Origin: Boseongicola sp.
GTDB taxonomy: Bacteria > Pseudomonadota > Alphaproteobacteria > Rhodobacterales > Rhodobacteraceae
Direction of reading: 5' to 3'
DNA: 64,000 nt
Assembly: GCA_014075275.1 (NCBI GenBank)
Contig: CP046179.1
Span: forward strand, 1,621,932-1,685,931
The translations under genes and the position numbers were made by a program. Shown one piece after another: positions 33,737-43,987 of this stretch. Every line of letters begins with the position of its first letter. Within the stretch, counting starts at the first letter, position 1. The notes under the pieces were generated by a model that ran no database searches, was not told the DNA's origin, and saw only the letters and a program-made list of their open reading frames with translations.

Positions 33737-35833
33737 CTAGCGCGTGAATGCCTGAACGTTTCCTGCATCCACATTGATGATATTTCCTGTGGATTTTGAC
33801 GACGTGTCGGCGGCCAGAAAATAAGCGGCTTCTGCAATGTCTTCGGGCAGAACTGACCGTTTCAACATTGATCGCTTGCGATACATTTCTTCCAGCCCAT
33901 CTTTGTCAGTACCATAGGTATCAGCGCGCTGATCCAACCATTCGCCTTCCCAGATCTTGGAGCCGCGCAGAACGGCGTCTGGGTTAACAACGTTCACTCG
34001 AATTCCGGCTTCTGCGCCTTCCAGGGCAAGGCAGCGTGCCAAGTGAATCTCTGAGGCTTTCGCAGTACAATAGGCCGAGGCATTGGGGCTGGCGGCCAGA
34101 CCATTTTTAGACGCAACAAATACAATTGAACCGCCCATATCCTGCGTACGCATCATCTTGAACGCTTCGCGCGAAACCAGAAAATATCCTGTAGATAGAA
34201 TGTCCATATTCTTATTCCACAGCGCCAATGAGGTTTCTTCGATGGGTGCAGAAGATGCGATGCCTGCGTTCGACACCAAAATGTCGAGGCCGCCAAACTC
34301 TGTGGCGATATTCGCATAGGCGGCTGCGATCGCATCTTCGTCGGTGACATCCATAACAACTGTGCTGACAACATCATTGCCATAACGCGCAGTCAATGAG
34401 GCGGCAGCCGACAACAGATTATCTGCATCAATATCCGCCAGCATAACGCAGGCGCCTTCTGCCAAATAGCGATCAGCAGTTGCAGCACCGATACCACCGG
34501 CACCGCCAGTGACCAAAGCAATGCGGCCAGCCAATGATTTTGGCTGTGGCATCCGTTGCAGTTTGGCTTCTTCCAACAGCCAGTATTCAATATCAAAAGC
34601 TTCCTGTTCAGGCAGGCCGACATATTCGCTAACCGCGGACGCGCCGCGCATAACATTGATCGCGTTGACATAGAATTCGCCCGATATACGTGCAGTTGCC
34701 TTATCTATTGCGAAGGTAAGCATGCCCACACCTGGGATCAGATACACCACTGCGTTTGGGTCGCGAATGGCTGGTGAATCATCCCTTTTGCAGCGATCAT
34801 AATAGGCGGCATAGCCATCGCGATATTCAGCGACTTGGTTGGGTAAGCCTTCCAATACAGCTTCAATATTTTTCTTTGCAGGATCAAAATTGACAACCAG
34901 CGGGCAAATTTTGGTGCGCAGGAAATGGTCTGGGCAGGAGGTGCCCAAGGCGGCCAAGGGTGGCATGTTTTTCGAATTCACAAACTCAAGAACCGCTTCA
35001 CAGTCGTTGAAGTGGCCCACCATGTGCTGTTTGCCGGAAACCATGCCGCGAATTTCAGGCATCAGGCGTGCGGCTACAGTGTGACGACCAACTGTGTCGA
35101 GGCTTTCATGAACCTTACCACCAAAAGCAGCGATGCCGTCCATCTTTTCGCCCAGCCATTGTGTGGCAATATTTATGACGTCAATTGTCATGTCATAGCA
35201 ATCTTTGGCATCATCGGCCCAGGTGAACAGACCGTGGCTTGCCAAAACAACCCCATCGGCATCGGGGTTTTCCAGACAGAATTTCTCTAGCCATCGTCCC
35301 AATTCATAGCCTGGCTTTTTCCAGGGCAACCAACCGATTTTGTCTCCGAATATTTCCTTCGTCAGTTCTTTTGAGTTCTTTGAGGCCGCAATGGCGATGA
35401 TAGCGTCTGCGTGGACATGATCGACATGTTTACGCGGCACATAGGCGTGTAGTGGCGTGTCGATTGAGGCTGCGCGTGGATTTAGATTGAAGGTACAATG
35501 GGGCAAGTAACCGACCATCTCGTCTTCAAATTCTACCCCGCGGTACAGGTTTTTCAGCGCGTTCAATTTGTCCATATACAGCGTTGAAAAGCCATCCAGC
35601 TTCATTGAGCCTATGTCGCCGCCAGAACCCTTGACCCAAAGTACCTCAGTTTGTTCACCTGAAAGCGGATCAGCTTCCATGACTTTGGCAGAGGTATTGC
35701 CGCCGCCGTAGTTGGTTACGCGTTTGTCGGAACCAAGAATGTTTGATCGATAAAGCAGCTTGTCAGATTCGCTCATGCCACGTGCTGCCTCGTCGCTCCA
35801 GCGGTTCTCAAGCAGCGTTAACTTATTGGTCAT
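33737..35833 (-). CDS. rhaD: Bifunctional rhamnulose-1-phosphate aldolase / lactaldehyde dehydrogenase
   Basis: 698 aa, two domains. Residues ~1-420 are a class II aldolase/adducin-type domain (TNYGGGNTSAKV, WVKGSGGDIGSM, HVDHVHADAIIAIAAS, ASHGLFTW) that splits rhamnulose-1-P into DHAP and L-lactaldehyde. Residues ~430-698 are a short-chain dehydrogenase with LVTGGAGGIGAATA (NAD-binding) and catalytic Ser/Tyr-x3-Lys in SKNGLAASPNASAYCTAKAS, likely oxidising the lactaldehyde. The same fusion is known as RhaEW/YuxG in Bacillus and in rhizobia. It is the first gene of the minus-strand rha unit. Confidence 0.93.
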   Translation of the reverse strand: MTNKLTLLENRWSDEAARGMSESDKLLYRSNILGSDKRVTNYGGGNTSAKVMEADPLSGEQTEVLWVKGSGGDIGSMKLDGFSTLYMDKLNALKNLYRGVEFEDEMVGYLPHCTFNLNPRAASIDTPLHAYVPRKHVDHVHADAIIAIAASKNSKELTKEIFGDKIGWLPWKKPGYELGRWLEKFCLENPDADGVVLASHGLFTWADDAKDCYDMTIDVINIATQWLGEKMDGIAAFGGKVHESLDTVGRHTVAARLMPEIRGMVSGKQHMVGHFNDCEAVLEFVNSKNMPPLAALGTSCPDHFLRTKICPLVVNFDPAKKNIEAVLEGLPNQVAEYRDGYAAYYDRCKRDDSPAIRDPNAVVYLIPGVGMLTFAIDKATARISGEFYVNAINVMRGASAVSEYVGLPEQEAFDIEYWLLEEAKLQRMPQPKSLAGRIALVTGGAGGIGAATADRYLAEGACVMLADIDADNLLSAAASLTARYGNDVVSTVVMDVTDEDAIAAAYANIATEFGGLDILVSNAGIASSAPIEETSLALWNKNMDILSTGYFLVSREAFKMMRTQDMGGSIVFVASKNGLAASPNASAYCTAKASEIHLARCLALEGAEAGIRVNVVNPDAVLRGSKIWEGEWLDQRADTYGTDKDGLEEMYRKRSMLKRSVLPEDIAEAAYFLAADTSSKSTGNIINVDAGNVQAFTR

Positions 35834-35910
35834 GCGTCATTTTCCCTAGGCCTGCCGTAACTTGTACAGCCTTCTAACTTGGCTACAGGCTGAGCATGCC
35901 ACGTCAGAAT

Positions 35911-35981
35911 GTCAATCATTTTCAATCAAGTATTTTCAATTTATGCGCGCTAATGATTGAAAATGATTAAAAATGATTGAC
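35911..35981. promoter_or_regulatory. Divergent rha operator with large inverted repeat
   Basis: GTCAATCATTTTCAATCA (35911-35928) and TGATTAAAAATGATTGAC (35964-35981) form an inverted repeat matching at 17 of 18 positions. An extra half-site TGATTGAAAATGATT lies at 35954-35968 and TATTTTCAAT at 35931-35940. It lies between the divergent aldolase and rhaR genes, so it is the probable RhaR operator. A/T-rich repeats of this type suit DeoR-family regulators. Confidence 0.75.
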
Positions 35982-36026
35982 ACATGCGGCGAATCTGCGC
36001 ACCTTCATTCCAAAGCGGAGGAAAAG

Positions 36027-36830
36027 ATGCACGAAAAAGAGCGGCACCGGATCATTTTATCAGCTGTTGAAGAGCGGCCCGTTGTGACCGTTGTGGACCT
36101 CTGCAATCTGACAGGTGTGTCCGAAGCCACCGTTCGTCGTGACATCGCCAACCTGCATGTTCAGCAAAAGTTGCGGCGGGTTCGCGGTGGCGCTGAAGCA
36201 ATTACGCCACCCCAGTTTGTCGGTCTTGCTGGCAGAACATTCGCAGTGAATGAGGCGATGCATTCCAGTGAAAAATTCGCAATCGCAAAGGCTGCGGCTG
36301 ACCTGTGCGACGATGGAGAGTCCATCATCATCAACGGCGGCACCACAACGTTTCAGATGGTGCATCCATTGGCGACACGACGGATGCAGGTCTTCACAAA
36401 CTCTTTCCCGATTGCCGAACATCTGCTGAAGCACAGCAAAAATACGGTGATGCTGTCAGGCGGCACGATCTATCGCGAACAGAACATCATACTTTCCCCC
36501 TTCGACAATGATGTGACGCGAAATTTCTATGCCAAGCGCATGTTTATGGGGGCTCAGGGCCTTGGCCCGCTCGGTTTGATGGAGGCTGACCCTTTGTTGA
36601 TTCAGGCAGAGCAAAAGCTAATTGGCCAGGCTGACGAGTTGGTGGTTTTGGTGGACAGTTCCAAATTTGAGCAACGCTCAAGCCTGGTGCTTTGTCCATT
36701 GAACAAAATCACAACAGTCATCACCGATGAAAGAATTTCAGACAGCGCGGCTTCAATGCTTGAAGCTGCCGATGTGAAACTGATCGTCGCCGAAACTGGC
36801 GCCGCTCAAGAGGAAGGGGCGGCCTCGTGA
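36027..36830 (+). CDS. rhaR: DeoR-family rhamnose regulator RhaR
   Basis: 267 aa. N-terminal winged helix (HRIILSAVEERPVVTVVDLCNLTGVSEATVRRDIANL) and a C-terminal DeoR sensor domain (IINGGTTTFQMV, VMLSGGTIYREQNIILSPF, LVVLVDSSKFEQ). ATG at 36027 has GGAGG five bases upstream; the longer frame from 35973 would start inside the operator. By family and position it represses both rha units and responds to a pathway phosphosugar; the inducer is not shown here. Confidence 0.92.
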   Translation: MHEKERHRIILSAVEERPVVTVVDLCNLTGVSEATVRRDIANLHVQQKLRRVRGGAEAITPPQFVGLAGRTFAVNEAMHSSEKFAIAKAAADLCDDGESIIINGGTTTFQMVHPLATRRMQVFTNSFPIAEHLLKHSKNTVMLSGGTIYREQNIILSPFDNDVTRNFYAKRMFMGAQGLGPLGLMEADPLLIQAEQKLIGQADELVVLVDSSKFEQRSSLVLCPLNKITTVITDERISDSAASMLEAADVKLIVAETGAAQEEGAAS

Positions 36831-36869
36831 ACTGCCTTAAATCAGAACGTACAATTTGGGAGGAAGCAA

Positions 36870-37865
36870 ATGAAACGTCGTACTTTTACTTCAATGACAG
36901 CAGGCCTTAGCCTGGCTGCATCACTAATGGGCTCAGCCGCAATGGCCGACGATATGCGCATTGCCGTGGTCGTCAAAGCATTGGGCATCGGCTTTTTCGA
37001 GGCCGCTGCTGAAGGCGCACAAGAAGCTGCTGCCGAGCTTGGTGGCGTTGAAATCATCTATACTGGCCCAACAGATACCACTGCAGAAGGCCAGATCGAG
37101 GTGATCAACTCGCTGATCGCCCAAGGCGTTGACGCGATCGCAATCTCAGCAAACGACCCTGATGCGCTTGTGCCAGCACTGAAAAAGGCCATGAGCCGTG
37201 GTATTACCGTTGTTTCATGGGATTCAGGCGTTACCCAAGAGGGGCGCCAGATGCACCTGAACCCATCGTCCACCGCGCTGATAGGCAATACGATCATTAA
37301 ACTTGCGGCAGACCATATGCCTGACGGTGGCGATGTAGCCATCCTGTCTGCAACGGCAACAGCGACGAACCAAAACGCTTGGATCGAAGCTGCGAAAGAG
37401 GCGCTGCCTGGATATCCTGGTGTGAATTTGGCTGCGACCGTCTATGGCGATGATCTTTCAGACAAATCATACCGTGAAGCCCAAGGCCTGATGGCGACCT
37501 ATCCAAATCTGAAGGCGATTACTGCGCCAACGACTGTGGGCATTCTTGCAGCCTGCCAAGCGGTCACCGATGCAGGCAAGATCGGCGAAATCAACGTAAC
37601 GGGTCTTGGCCTACCGTCTGAGATGGCTGGCTGCGTAGAATCCGGCGCGACAAAAAGCTTTGCAATCTGGAACCCAATCGATCTGGGATATTCAGCAACA
37701 ATGCTTGCCCACGCTATTGCAACCGGTGCGGAAGCTGCACCCGGTGCGGAAATCCCGATGGGTCGCATGGGTTCGGTTACACTGGACGATACAAATTCGG
37801 CGGCAATGTCGGATCCGTTCACCTACGACAGCTCTAACATCGACCAGTTCAAGTCGATCTTCTAA
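36870..37865 (+). CDS. rhaS: Rhamnose ABC transporter substrate-binding protein RhaS
   Basis: 331 aa periplasmic sugar-binding protein (PBP type I fold). Signal peptide MKRRTFTSMTAGLSLAASLMGSAAMA, then IAVVVKALGIGFFEAAAEGAQEAA, NSLIAQGVDAIAISANDPDAL and a C-terminal lobe with GLGLPSEMAGCVESGA. It matches rhizobial RhaS. First gene of the importer, after rhaR. A strong stem-loop follows it. Confidence 0.93.
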   Translation: MKRRTFTSMTAGLSLAASLMGSAAMADDMRIAVVVKALGIGFFEAAAEGAQEAAAELGGVEIIYTGPTDTTAEGQIEVINSLIAQGVDAIAISANDPDALVPALKKAMSRGITVVSWDSGVTQEGRQMHLNPSSTALIGNTIIKLAADHMPDGGDVAILSATATATNQNAWIEAAKEALPGYPGVNLAATVYGDDLSDKSYREAQGLMATYPNLKAITAPTTVGILAACQAVTDAGKIGEINVTGLGLPSEMAGCVESGATKSFAIWNPIDLGYSATMLAHAIATGAEAAPGAEIPMGRMGSVTLDDTNSAAMSDPFTYDSSNIDQFKSIF

Positions 37866-37880
37866 GAGTTCTCCCAGCCT

Positions 37881-37909
37881 GCGGCGCAATGCTTTCTTTG
37901 TTGCGCCGC
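37881..37909 (+). other. Intercistronic stem-loop between rhaS and rhaT
   Basis: GCGGCGCAA - 11-nt loop - TTGCGCCGC, followed by GGGTTTT. A perfect 9-bp stem just after the binding-protein gene. It probably acts as a partial terminator or RNA-end protector that keeps RhaS more abundant than the membrane parts. Confidence 0.65.
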
Positions 37910-37958
37910 GGGTTTTACGCTGGGCGCTATGACGCCCACCAAGAATCAAGCTGACATC

Positions 37959-39467
37959 ATGACCGCTGAAGCGCCTATCCTTGCCTTGCAAGGAATAACG
38001 AAAGTATTTCCTGGCGTGAAAGCGCTGGACGATGTTTCACTGGAGTTGTTCCCAGGAAAAGTAACCGCGCTTGTTGGTGAAAACGGGGCGGGCAAGTCTA
38101 CCGTCGTCAAGGTTTTGACCGGGATTTATCAGCCCGACGATGGTGATGTTTTGGTCGAAGGCTCGGCGACCAAATTTCCAACACCGCAGCACGCCTCAAG
38201 TGCGGGCGTTACGGCCATTCATCAGGAAACAGTATTGTTTGATGAGCTGTCAGTTGCGGAAAACGTGTTCCTAGGCCACGCGCCCAAAAACAAGTTCGGT
38301 CTAATAGACACCGCAGCGTCAGTCGCCAAGACCCAATCAATCCTGCGAGAAATCGGTGCAGAACTTGACCCCAACGCGCTGCTGAAAGACCTTGGCATCG
38401 CGAGCAAACACCTTGTGGCCATTGCCCGTGCATTGTCGATCGATGCGCAAGTTGTGATTATGGATGAGCCCACCGCCGCCTTGTCGCACAAAGAAATTGA
38501 AGAGCTGTATGAGCTGGTGGAAAAACTGAAGGCACAAGGCAAAGCGATCTTGTTTATCAGCCATAAGTTTGATGAGATTTTCCGCATCGCTGACCACTAT
38601 ACGGTGTTTCGCGATGGGCAATTTGTGGCGGCCGGTGATATTGCCGACGTTAACAATGACGAGTTGGTGAAAATGATGGTTGGCCGCGAGGTGACCCAGA
38701 TTTTTCCTGAACGCAAAGCAAAGATCACTGACGAAGTATTGCGCGTAAGGGCCTATGCCCACCCAACCGAATTTGACGATATCAGCTTTACGTTGAATGG
38801 CGGTGAGATTTTGGGCTTTTACGGCTTGGTTGGCGCGGGTCGGTCAGAGCTTATGCAGGCTTTGTTCGGAATTACCGCGCCCAGTCAGGGCACGCTGGAA
38901 ATCGAAGGAAACACGGTGCGTATCCGATCTGCGGCAGATGCAGTGGACAATGGCATTGTTTATGTTCCCGAAGATCGCGGCAAGCAGGGCGCGATCACGG
39001 ATTTGCCAATTTTTCAGAATGTGACACTGCCGTCGCTTAGACGTACCTCGAAGAATGGATTCTTGCGGCTGGCCGAAGAATTTAAACTGGCACGCGAATT
39101 TACCGAGAGGTTGGATTTGCGCGCGGCGTCACTGGATACCAATGTCGGTAGTTTGTCAGGCGGCAACCAGCAAAAGGTAGTCATCGCCAAGTGGCTGGCG
39201 ACGAAACCGAAAGTCATCATATTGGATGAACCGACAAAAGGTATTGATATCGGATCTAAAGCAGCCGTGCATGAATTTATGGCTGAGTTGGCGGCCCAAG
39301 GTTTGGCGGTCATCATGGTTAGTTCAGAAATCCCCGAGGTTCTGGGCATGTCTGATCGCATAATCGTCATGCGCGAGGGTCTTATGGTGGCTGAACTTTC
39401 AAAAGATGACATGACACCAGAAACGCTGGTGCGCCATGCAGCCGGCATTGAGGAAATCGCATCATGA
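37959..39467 (+). CDS. rhaT: Rhamnose ABC transporter ATP-binding protein RhaT
   Basis: 502 aa, two fused ABC domains as in sugar ABC ATPases. First domain: Walker A GENGAGKST and Walker B VVIMDEPTAALS. Second domain: GLVGAGRSE, the signature LSGGNQQKV and VIILDEPTKGID. An ATG at 37929 would add 10 residues; 37959 (MTAEAPILALQG) fits homologues better, though neither has a clear Shine-Dalgarno. It powers rhamnose import with RhaP and RhaQ. Confidence 0.93.
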   Translation: MTAEAPILALQGITKVFPGVKALDDVSLELFPGKVTALVGENGAGKSTVVKVLTGIYQPDDGDVLVEGSATKFPTPQHASSAGVTAIHQETVLFDELSVAENVFLGHAPKNKFGLIDTAASVAKTQSILREIGAELDPNALLKDLGIASKHLVAIARALSIDAQVVIMDEPTAALSHKEIEELYELVEKLKAQGKAILFISHKFDEIFRIADHYTVFRDGQFVAAGDIADVNNDELVKMMVGREVTQIFPERKAKITDEVLRVRAYAHPTEFDDISFTLNGGEILGFYGLVGAGRSELMQALFGITAPSQGTLEIEGNTVRIRSAADAVDNGIVYVPEDRGKQGAITDLPIFQNVTLPSLRRTSKNGFLRLAEEFKLAREFTERLDLRAASLDTNVGSLSGGNQQKVVIAKWLATKPKVIILDEPTKGIDIGSKAAVHEFMAELAAQGLAVIMVSSEIPEVLGMSDRIIVMREGLMVAELSKDDMTPETLVRHAAGIEEIAS

Positions 39468-40453
39468 TTAAACGCTTGTCCTCTTCCCGTGAGATATTGT
39501 TGCTCGGCGCGATTTTGTTGCTGCTTGGCCTGATCGCAATGCGGTTTCCCGGCTTTATCGCACCTTCCAATTTGGCAAATGTCTTGAACGATACATCACC
39601 GTTGATTCTGTTGGTGGTGGGTCAGATGATTGTTATTTTGACAAAATGCATTGATCTGTCGGTTGCTGCAAACCTGGCCCTGACCGGAATGGTCGTTGCA
39701 ATGATCAACGTTGCAGCGCCGGATTTGCCGATTGTCGTGATCTTGGTAATTGCCATCGCTCTCGGTGCCTTGATGGGTATGTTCAATGGCATTTTGGTGT
39801 GGAAGTTAGACATTCCACCAATAGTTGTGACGCTTGGAACATTAACCATTTTTCGCGGATTCATATTTCTGCTGTCCCAAGGAAAATGGGTGAACAGCCA
39901 TGAAATGAGCGCGTCTTTTAAAGCGATCCCGCGCACTGAAGTCATTGGCCTGCCCATGCTAAGTTGGATTGCAATTATTGTGGTCATTGCATTCGCCATG
40001 ATTATGTCGCGCACCACATTGGGCCGTTCGTTTTATGCCGTCGGCGGCAATCCACACGCGGCGACTTATGCGGGCATCAATGTCGGCAAGACCCAATTCT
40101 GGGCTTTCACCATCTCAGGCGCTTTGGCGGGGCTTACAGGATACCTTTGGGTATCCCGCTTTGCGGTGGCCTATGTCGATATTGCGGGTGGATTTGAATT
40201 GGACGTGGTTGCGGCTTGCGTGATTGGCGGCATTTCCATTGCAGGCGGTGTTGGCACAATTGCTGGCGCGGTGCTGGGGGCGTTGTTTCTGGGGGTGATC
40301 AAAAATGCATTGCCTGTCATCAACGTATCGCCCTTTTGGCAATTGGCGATATCTGGCAGCGCCATCATCATTGCCGTTGCCCTAAACGCACGATCAAGCC
40401 GCGTTAAAGGCAGGATCATCTTAAAGCAAGCGGAGCAAAAATCATGGACGTAA
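39464..40453 (+). CDS. rhaP: Rhamnose ABC transporter permease RhaP
   Basis: 329 aa inner-membrane permease of the BPD_transp_2 type, with eight or more hydrophobic segments and typical motifs IVILTKCIDLSVAANLAL, GVFNGILV-like loop, PPIVVTLGTLTIFRG and CVIGGISIAGGVGTIAGAVLGALFLG. Its ATG overlaps the rhaT stop (ATGA), and it overlaps rhaQ by 10 bp. Confidence 0.93.
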   Translation: MIKRLSSSREILLLGAILLLLGLIAMRFPGFIAPSNLANVLNDTSPLILLVVGQMIVILTKCIDLSVAANLALTGMVVAMINVAAPDLPIVVILVIAIALGALMGMFNGILVWKLDIPPIVVTLGTLTIFRGFIFLLSQGKWVNSHEMSASFKAIPRTEVIGLPMLSWIAIIVVIAFAMIMSRTTLGRSFYAVGGNPHAATYAGINVGKTQFWAFTISGALAGLTGYLWVSRFAVAYVDIAGGFELDVVAACVIGGISIAGGVGTIAGAVLGALFLGVIKNALPVINVSPFWQLAISGSAIIIAVALNARSSRVKGRIILKQAEQKSWT

Positions 40454-41430
40454 CCGCGCGTTCCGTGCCAGATCGCTTGAAATCGCCGATGGAGCGGAGG
40501 CTGAAAAGCTGGGAAAGCCTGCTTTTGCTGGTCGCGATTTGTATCTTTATCGCCAACTCGCTTGCGTCGCCCTATTTTTTGAACGCTTGGAATCTAAGCG
40601 ATGCAACATTCAACTTTACTGAAAAAGCGATGATCGCCTTTGCCATGGCGCTTTTGATCGTAGCGGGTGAGATTGATCTTTCTGTGGCCTCGATCATTGC
40701 GCTTGCATCAACGGCAATGGGCGCCGCTGTGCAAATGGAGGCTGGAACGCCGGAAATCGTCGGTGTTGGATTGATTGTTGGCCTTCTATGCGGCGCGTTC
40801 AATGGTGCGCTGGTAACCGGATTGGGTTTGCCTTCAATCGTTGTGACCATTGGCACGTTGAGCCTTTTTCGCGGCATCAGTTTTATCGTCCTGGGCGATC
40901 AAGCCTATGGCGGATACCCCAGTGAATTTGCCTATTTTGGGCAGGGGTATGTTTGGTGGGTCATATCGTTTGAATTTGTTTTGTTCGCAATCATTGCGCT
41001 GATCTACGCCGTCGTCTTGCACAAAACAAATTTTGGCCGCGCTGTTTACGCCATCGGCAACAACCCAACGGGCGCGTTGTTTTCAGGTATCCGGGTGAAT
41101 CGGGTGAAATTCATTTTATTCCTTTTAACAGGCCTAATGTCCGGCATCGCGGCTGTCTGTTTAACGTCGCGTCTTGGTTCGACCCGACCATCGATCGCAA
41201 CAGGGTGGGAGTTGGAGATAGTAACCATGGTGGTTCTGGGTGGCGTTAATATTTTGGGTGGATCGGGCTCAATCCCAGGCGTGGTGATCGCCGCGTTTGT
41301 GATGGGGCTTGTGACCTTTGGTTTGGGCCTTCTCAATGTACCCGGCATTGTGATGTCGATTTTCATCGGTGCGCTACTTATCAGCGTCATTGCGCTGCCA
41401 CGTCTTTGGGCGATGTGGAGGGACCGGTGA
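40444..41430 (+). CDS. rhaQ: Rhamnose ABC transporter permease RhaQ
   Basis: 328 aa, second permease of the same family: [53 protein letters not shown] and [26 protein letters not shown]. It pairs with RhaP. Its TGA overlaps the rhaM ATG (TGATG). Confidence 0.93.
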   Translation: MDVTARSVPDRLKSPMERRLKSWESLLLLVAICIFIANSLASPYFLNAWNLSDATFNFTEKAMIAFAMALLIVAGEIDLSVASIIALASTAMGAAVQMEAGTPEIVGVGLIVGLLCGAFNGALVTGLGLPSIVVTIGTLSLFRGISFIVLGDQAYGGYPSEFAYFGQGYVWWVISFEFVLFAIIALIYAVVLHKTNFGRAVYAIGNNPTGALFSGIRVNRVKFILFLLTGLMSGIAAVCLTSRLGSTRPSIATGWELEIVTMVVLGGVNILGGSGSIPGVVIAAFVMGLVTFGLGLLNVPGIVMSIFIGALLISVIALPRLWAMWRDR

Positions 41431-41744
41431 TGGAAAAATACGCGTTTAAAATGCAGCTAAACCCTGGGTGCGAGGCTGAATACAAAAGGCGCCATGATGA
41501 ACTTTGGCCAGACCTAGAACAGCTTTTGCGTGATGCGGGGATGTCGGATTATTCGATCCACTTGGATATGGACACCAATATTCTGTTTGGCGTTTTGTGG
41601 CGCACCGCTGATCACAAAATGGACCATTTGCCGACCCATGACATCATGCAAAAATGGTGGGCGCATATGGCGGATATCATGGAAACACATCCCAATAATG
41701 AGCCAATCGCCACCCCCTTGACCCCGGTGTTCCACTTGCCATGA
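41430..41744 (+). CDS. rhaM: L-rhamnose mutarotase
   Basis: 104 aa, the exact length of RhaM/RhaU. It has [27 protein letters not shown] (with the catalytic-region His), [15 protein letters not shown] and [18 protein letters not shown]. It interconverts rhamnose anomers so that the isomerase gets its substrate. Overlaps rhaQ and rhaK, so it is tightly coupled. Confidence 0.94.
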   Translation: MEKYAFKMQLNPGCEAEYKRRHDELWPDLEQLLRDAGMSDYSIHLDMDTNILFGVLWRTADHKMDHLPTHDIMQKWWAHMADIMETHPNNEPIATPLTPVFHLP

Positions 41745-43114
41745 CCCAAAGGCAGCACATCGCGGTCATCGACATTGGCAAAACAAATGCAAAGCTTGCT
41801 TTGGTCGATCTTGCCTCGCTGAACGAGGTTGAGGTCATCACACGCCCTAACAAAACACTGCCCGGCCCGCCATACCCGCATTTCAACGTTGAAGGGCATT
41901 GGGCGTTTTTGTTGGATGGTTTGGGCAAATTCAATGACCCGCACGGAGTGGATGGAATTTCAATCACCACCCATGGCGCCGCGGCCGCCTTGCTGGACGA
42001 AAACGGCGAACTGGCAGCGCCCATATTGGACTATGAATTTGATGGTCCAGATGCTTTGTGGGAAGAATACCGCGATTTTCGCCCGCCTTTCAGCGAAACC
42101 GGGTCGCCTCAATTAGCGGCTGGGCTGAATATTGGCGCGCAACTTTTTTGGCAGTTCACGTCTGACCCTGGATTGCGCGATCGGGTTGAAAAACTAGTAA
42201 CCTATCCACAGTATTGGGGGCATCGGCTGACGGGCAATACAGCGACTGATCTTACCTCCCTTGGATGCCATACTGATTTGTGGAATCCATATGAAGGCAA
42301 GTTTTCCGCTCTTGTTGCTAAACTTGGACTGCAAGGGAAGATTGCCACCTCAAAACCTTCAAATTCTATTCTGGGCACCTTGCAGCCAAAGCTCGCTAAC
42401 AAAATAGGTTTGCCCGCCAGCACACCAGTTTATTGCGGCATTCACGATTCCAATGCCTCTCTTCTTCCGCATCTTCTTCGACACAAGGCGCCGTTTAGCG
42501 TTCTGTCGACCGGCACTTGGGTGGTGGCGATGTCTGTGGGGGGCGAACCCGTTAGGTTGGATCCATCGCTTGATACCTTGATAAATGTAAATGCCCATGG
42601 GCAAGCCGTTCCGTCGGCACGTTTTATGGGCGGTCGCGAACACGATTTGGCCCTTAAAGGTAAGCGCAAGACACCAATTCCGGCAGACATAAGGAATGTT
42701 CTGGAAAATCAGATCATGTTGCTTCCCAGTCTGGCGCCAGAAACCGGCCCGTTCAAAGGCTTTTCCCCTAGCTGGGTCGGCGAAGAACCGCAGATCGGCC
42801 AAGGCACCAGAACAGCGGCTGTGGATTTTTATCTCGCACTTGTCGCGGCCCATTGTCTTGAACTTATCGGGCATGACGGCGCAGTTATCGTAGAAGGACC
42901 ATTTGCAAAAAATACATGTTTTCTTGAGATGCTCGCCGCAGAAACAGAGGCCGAGATAATTGCAAGTCAGCAAGTTACCGGAACAAGCCAAGGTGCTGCA
43001 TTATTGGCAAGAAAAATTGACCTGCCCGAACCGGCCAAGAGCGATCAAATATATCTGACCCAAGATCGTTGTAACAGATTGCAGCACTACGCGCAGATTT
43101 GGAAGTCGCAGTAG
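41741..43114 (+). CDS. rhaK: Rhamnulokinase RhaK
   Basis: A 457-aa FGGY-family sugar kinase. It has [16 protein letters not shown] (phosphate-1), [35 protein letters not shown] and [13 protein letters not shown]. It phosphorylates rhamnulose. In rhizobia RhaK is also needed for the ABC importer to work. ATG overlaps the rhaM stop (ATGA). Last gene of the plus-strand rha unit. Confidence 0.9.
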   Translation: MTQRQHIAVIDIGKTNAKLALVDLASLNEVEVITRPNKTLPGPPYPHFNVEGHWAFLLDGLGKFNDPHGVDGISITTHGAAAALLDENGELAAPILDYEFDGPDALWEEYRDFRPPFSETGSPQLAAGLNIGAQLFWQFTSDPGLRDRVEKLVTYPQYWGHRLTGNTATDLTSLGCHTDLWNPYEGKFSALVAKLGLQGKIATSKPSNSILGTLQPKLANKIGLPASTPVYCGIHDSNASLLPHLLRHKAPFSVLSTGTWVVAMSVGGEPVRLDPSLDTLINVNAHGQAVPSARFMGGREHDLALKGKRKTPIPADIRNVLENQIMLLPSLAPETGPFKGFSPSWVGEEPQIGQGTRTAAVDFYLALVAAHCLELIGHDGAVIVEGPFAKNTCFLEMLAAETEAEIIASQQVTGTSQGAALLARKIDLPEPAKSDQIYLTQDRCNRLQHYAQIWKSQ

Positions 43115-43302
43115 GACCGAACTTTTATTGCCTGTACATACGGCAACATGGAGTATTGGATTTTGGCCTCTGCCAATACGGCATTCGATCCTGGCTTCTC
43201 GAAAGCAGACATTGGTGTTTGGAATGCAAAAGGCTGCTTCGTCCCGCAAAGCCGACGTTGACGCTTCTCCGGTACTGCACACATAGCCGCCAATGTTCCC
43301 CC

Positions 43303-43812
43303 TCAACTCTCGCTAAGCGCCACCTTCATATCCTTCACCAGATAAATCGTCTCGCCATCCGCTTCCACACGTCCGTCAGCCACGCCCATCGTCAAACGCC
43401 GCGTCTGAATGGCCTTCGTGAAATCCACGTAATACGTCAGCATCTTGCGCTCAGGGCGCACCATGCCGGTCAGCTTCACCTCGCCCACACCCAGCGCATA
43501 ACCACGGCCCTGCCAGCCGCGCCAGCCAAGGTTGAACCCGGTCAGCTGCCACAAGCCGTCCAGCCCAAGACACCCCGGCATGATCGGATTGCCCGGGAAA
43601 TGACAGTCAAAGAACCAAAGGTCAGGCTTAATATCGAACTCGGCCACCACATGGCCTTTGCCATGCTCGCCACCATCGCCACTGATGTCGGTAATCCGGT
43701 CCATCATCAGCATCGGCGGCTCGGGCAATTGCGCATTGCCTGGCCCAAACAACTCGCCTCGTGCGCAGGCCAAAAGCCCCTCGCGGTCAAAAGAATTCGG
43801 ATATTCGCTCAT
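43303..43812 (-). CDS. fabA: 3-hydroxydecanoyl-ACP dehydratase/isomerase FabA
   Basis: 169 aa, hotdog fold, makes cis-unsaturated fatty acids. Catalytic His71 ([15 protein letters not shown]) and Asp85 (LGLDGLWQL) match the known enzyme. ATG at 43812 gives the normal length and has GGGAGCAGGGG upstream; the frame to 43914 is not homologous. Divergent from irr, as in many Rhodobacteraceae, but fabB and fabI, which usually follow, are missing: rhaK comes next, convergent. Confidence 0.95.
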   Translation of the reverse strand: MSEYPNSFDREGLLACARGELFGPGNAQLPEPPMLMMDRITDISGDGGEHGKGHVVAEFDIKPDLWFFDCHFPGNPIMPGCLGLDGLWQLTGFNLGWRGWQGRGYALGVGEVKLTGMVRPERKMLTYYVDFTKAIQTRRLTMGVADGRVEADGETIYLVKDMKVALSES

Positions 43813-43987
43813 GCGCCCCTGCTCCCGTTGGTGGTCTTTTTGGTTCTCTATATTCGCCTTATCAAAGGGGTGGATTGGCACGCAAGGGGCCGTGTCGATG
43901 TGACATTCCGACAAAATCGATGTTTTTCAATTGAAACTGCACCATATCGACCCCTATATTCCAAAAAACAAAGGTGATTGGGCAATC

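Noticed and set aside
43115-43302. Small ORFs in the rhaK-fabA gap
   Set aside because: Open frames here extend into the ends of neighbouring genes in other frames and have no start signal. A weak TATTGG/CCAATA inverted repeat is present but not strong enough to call a terminator.
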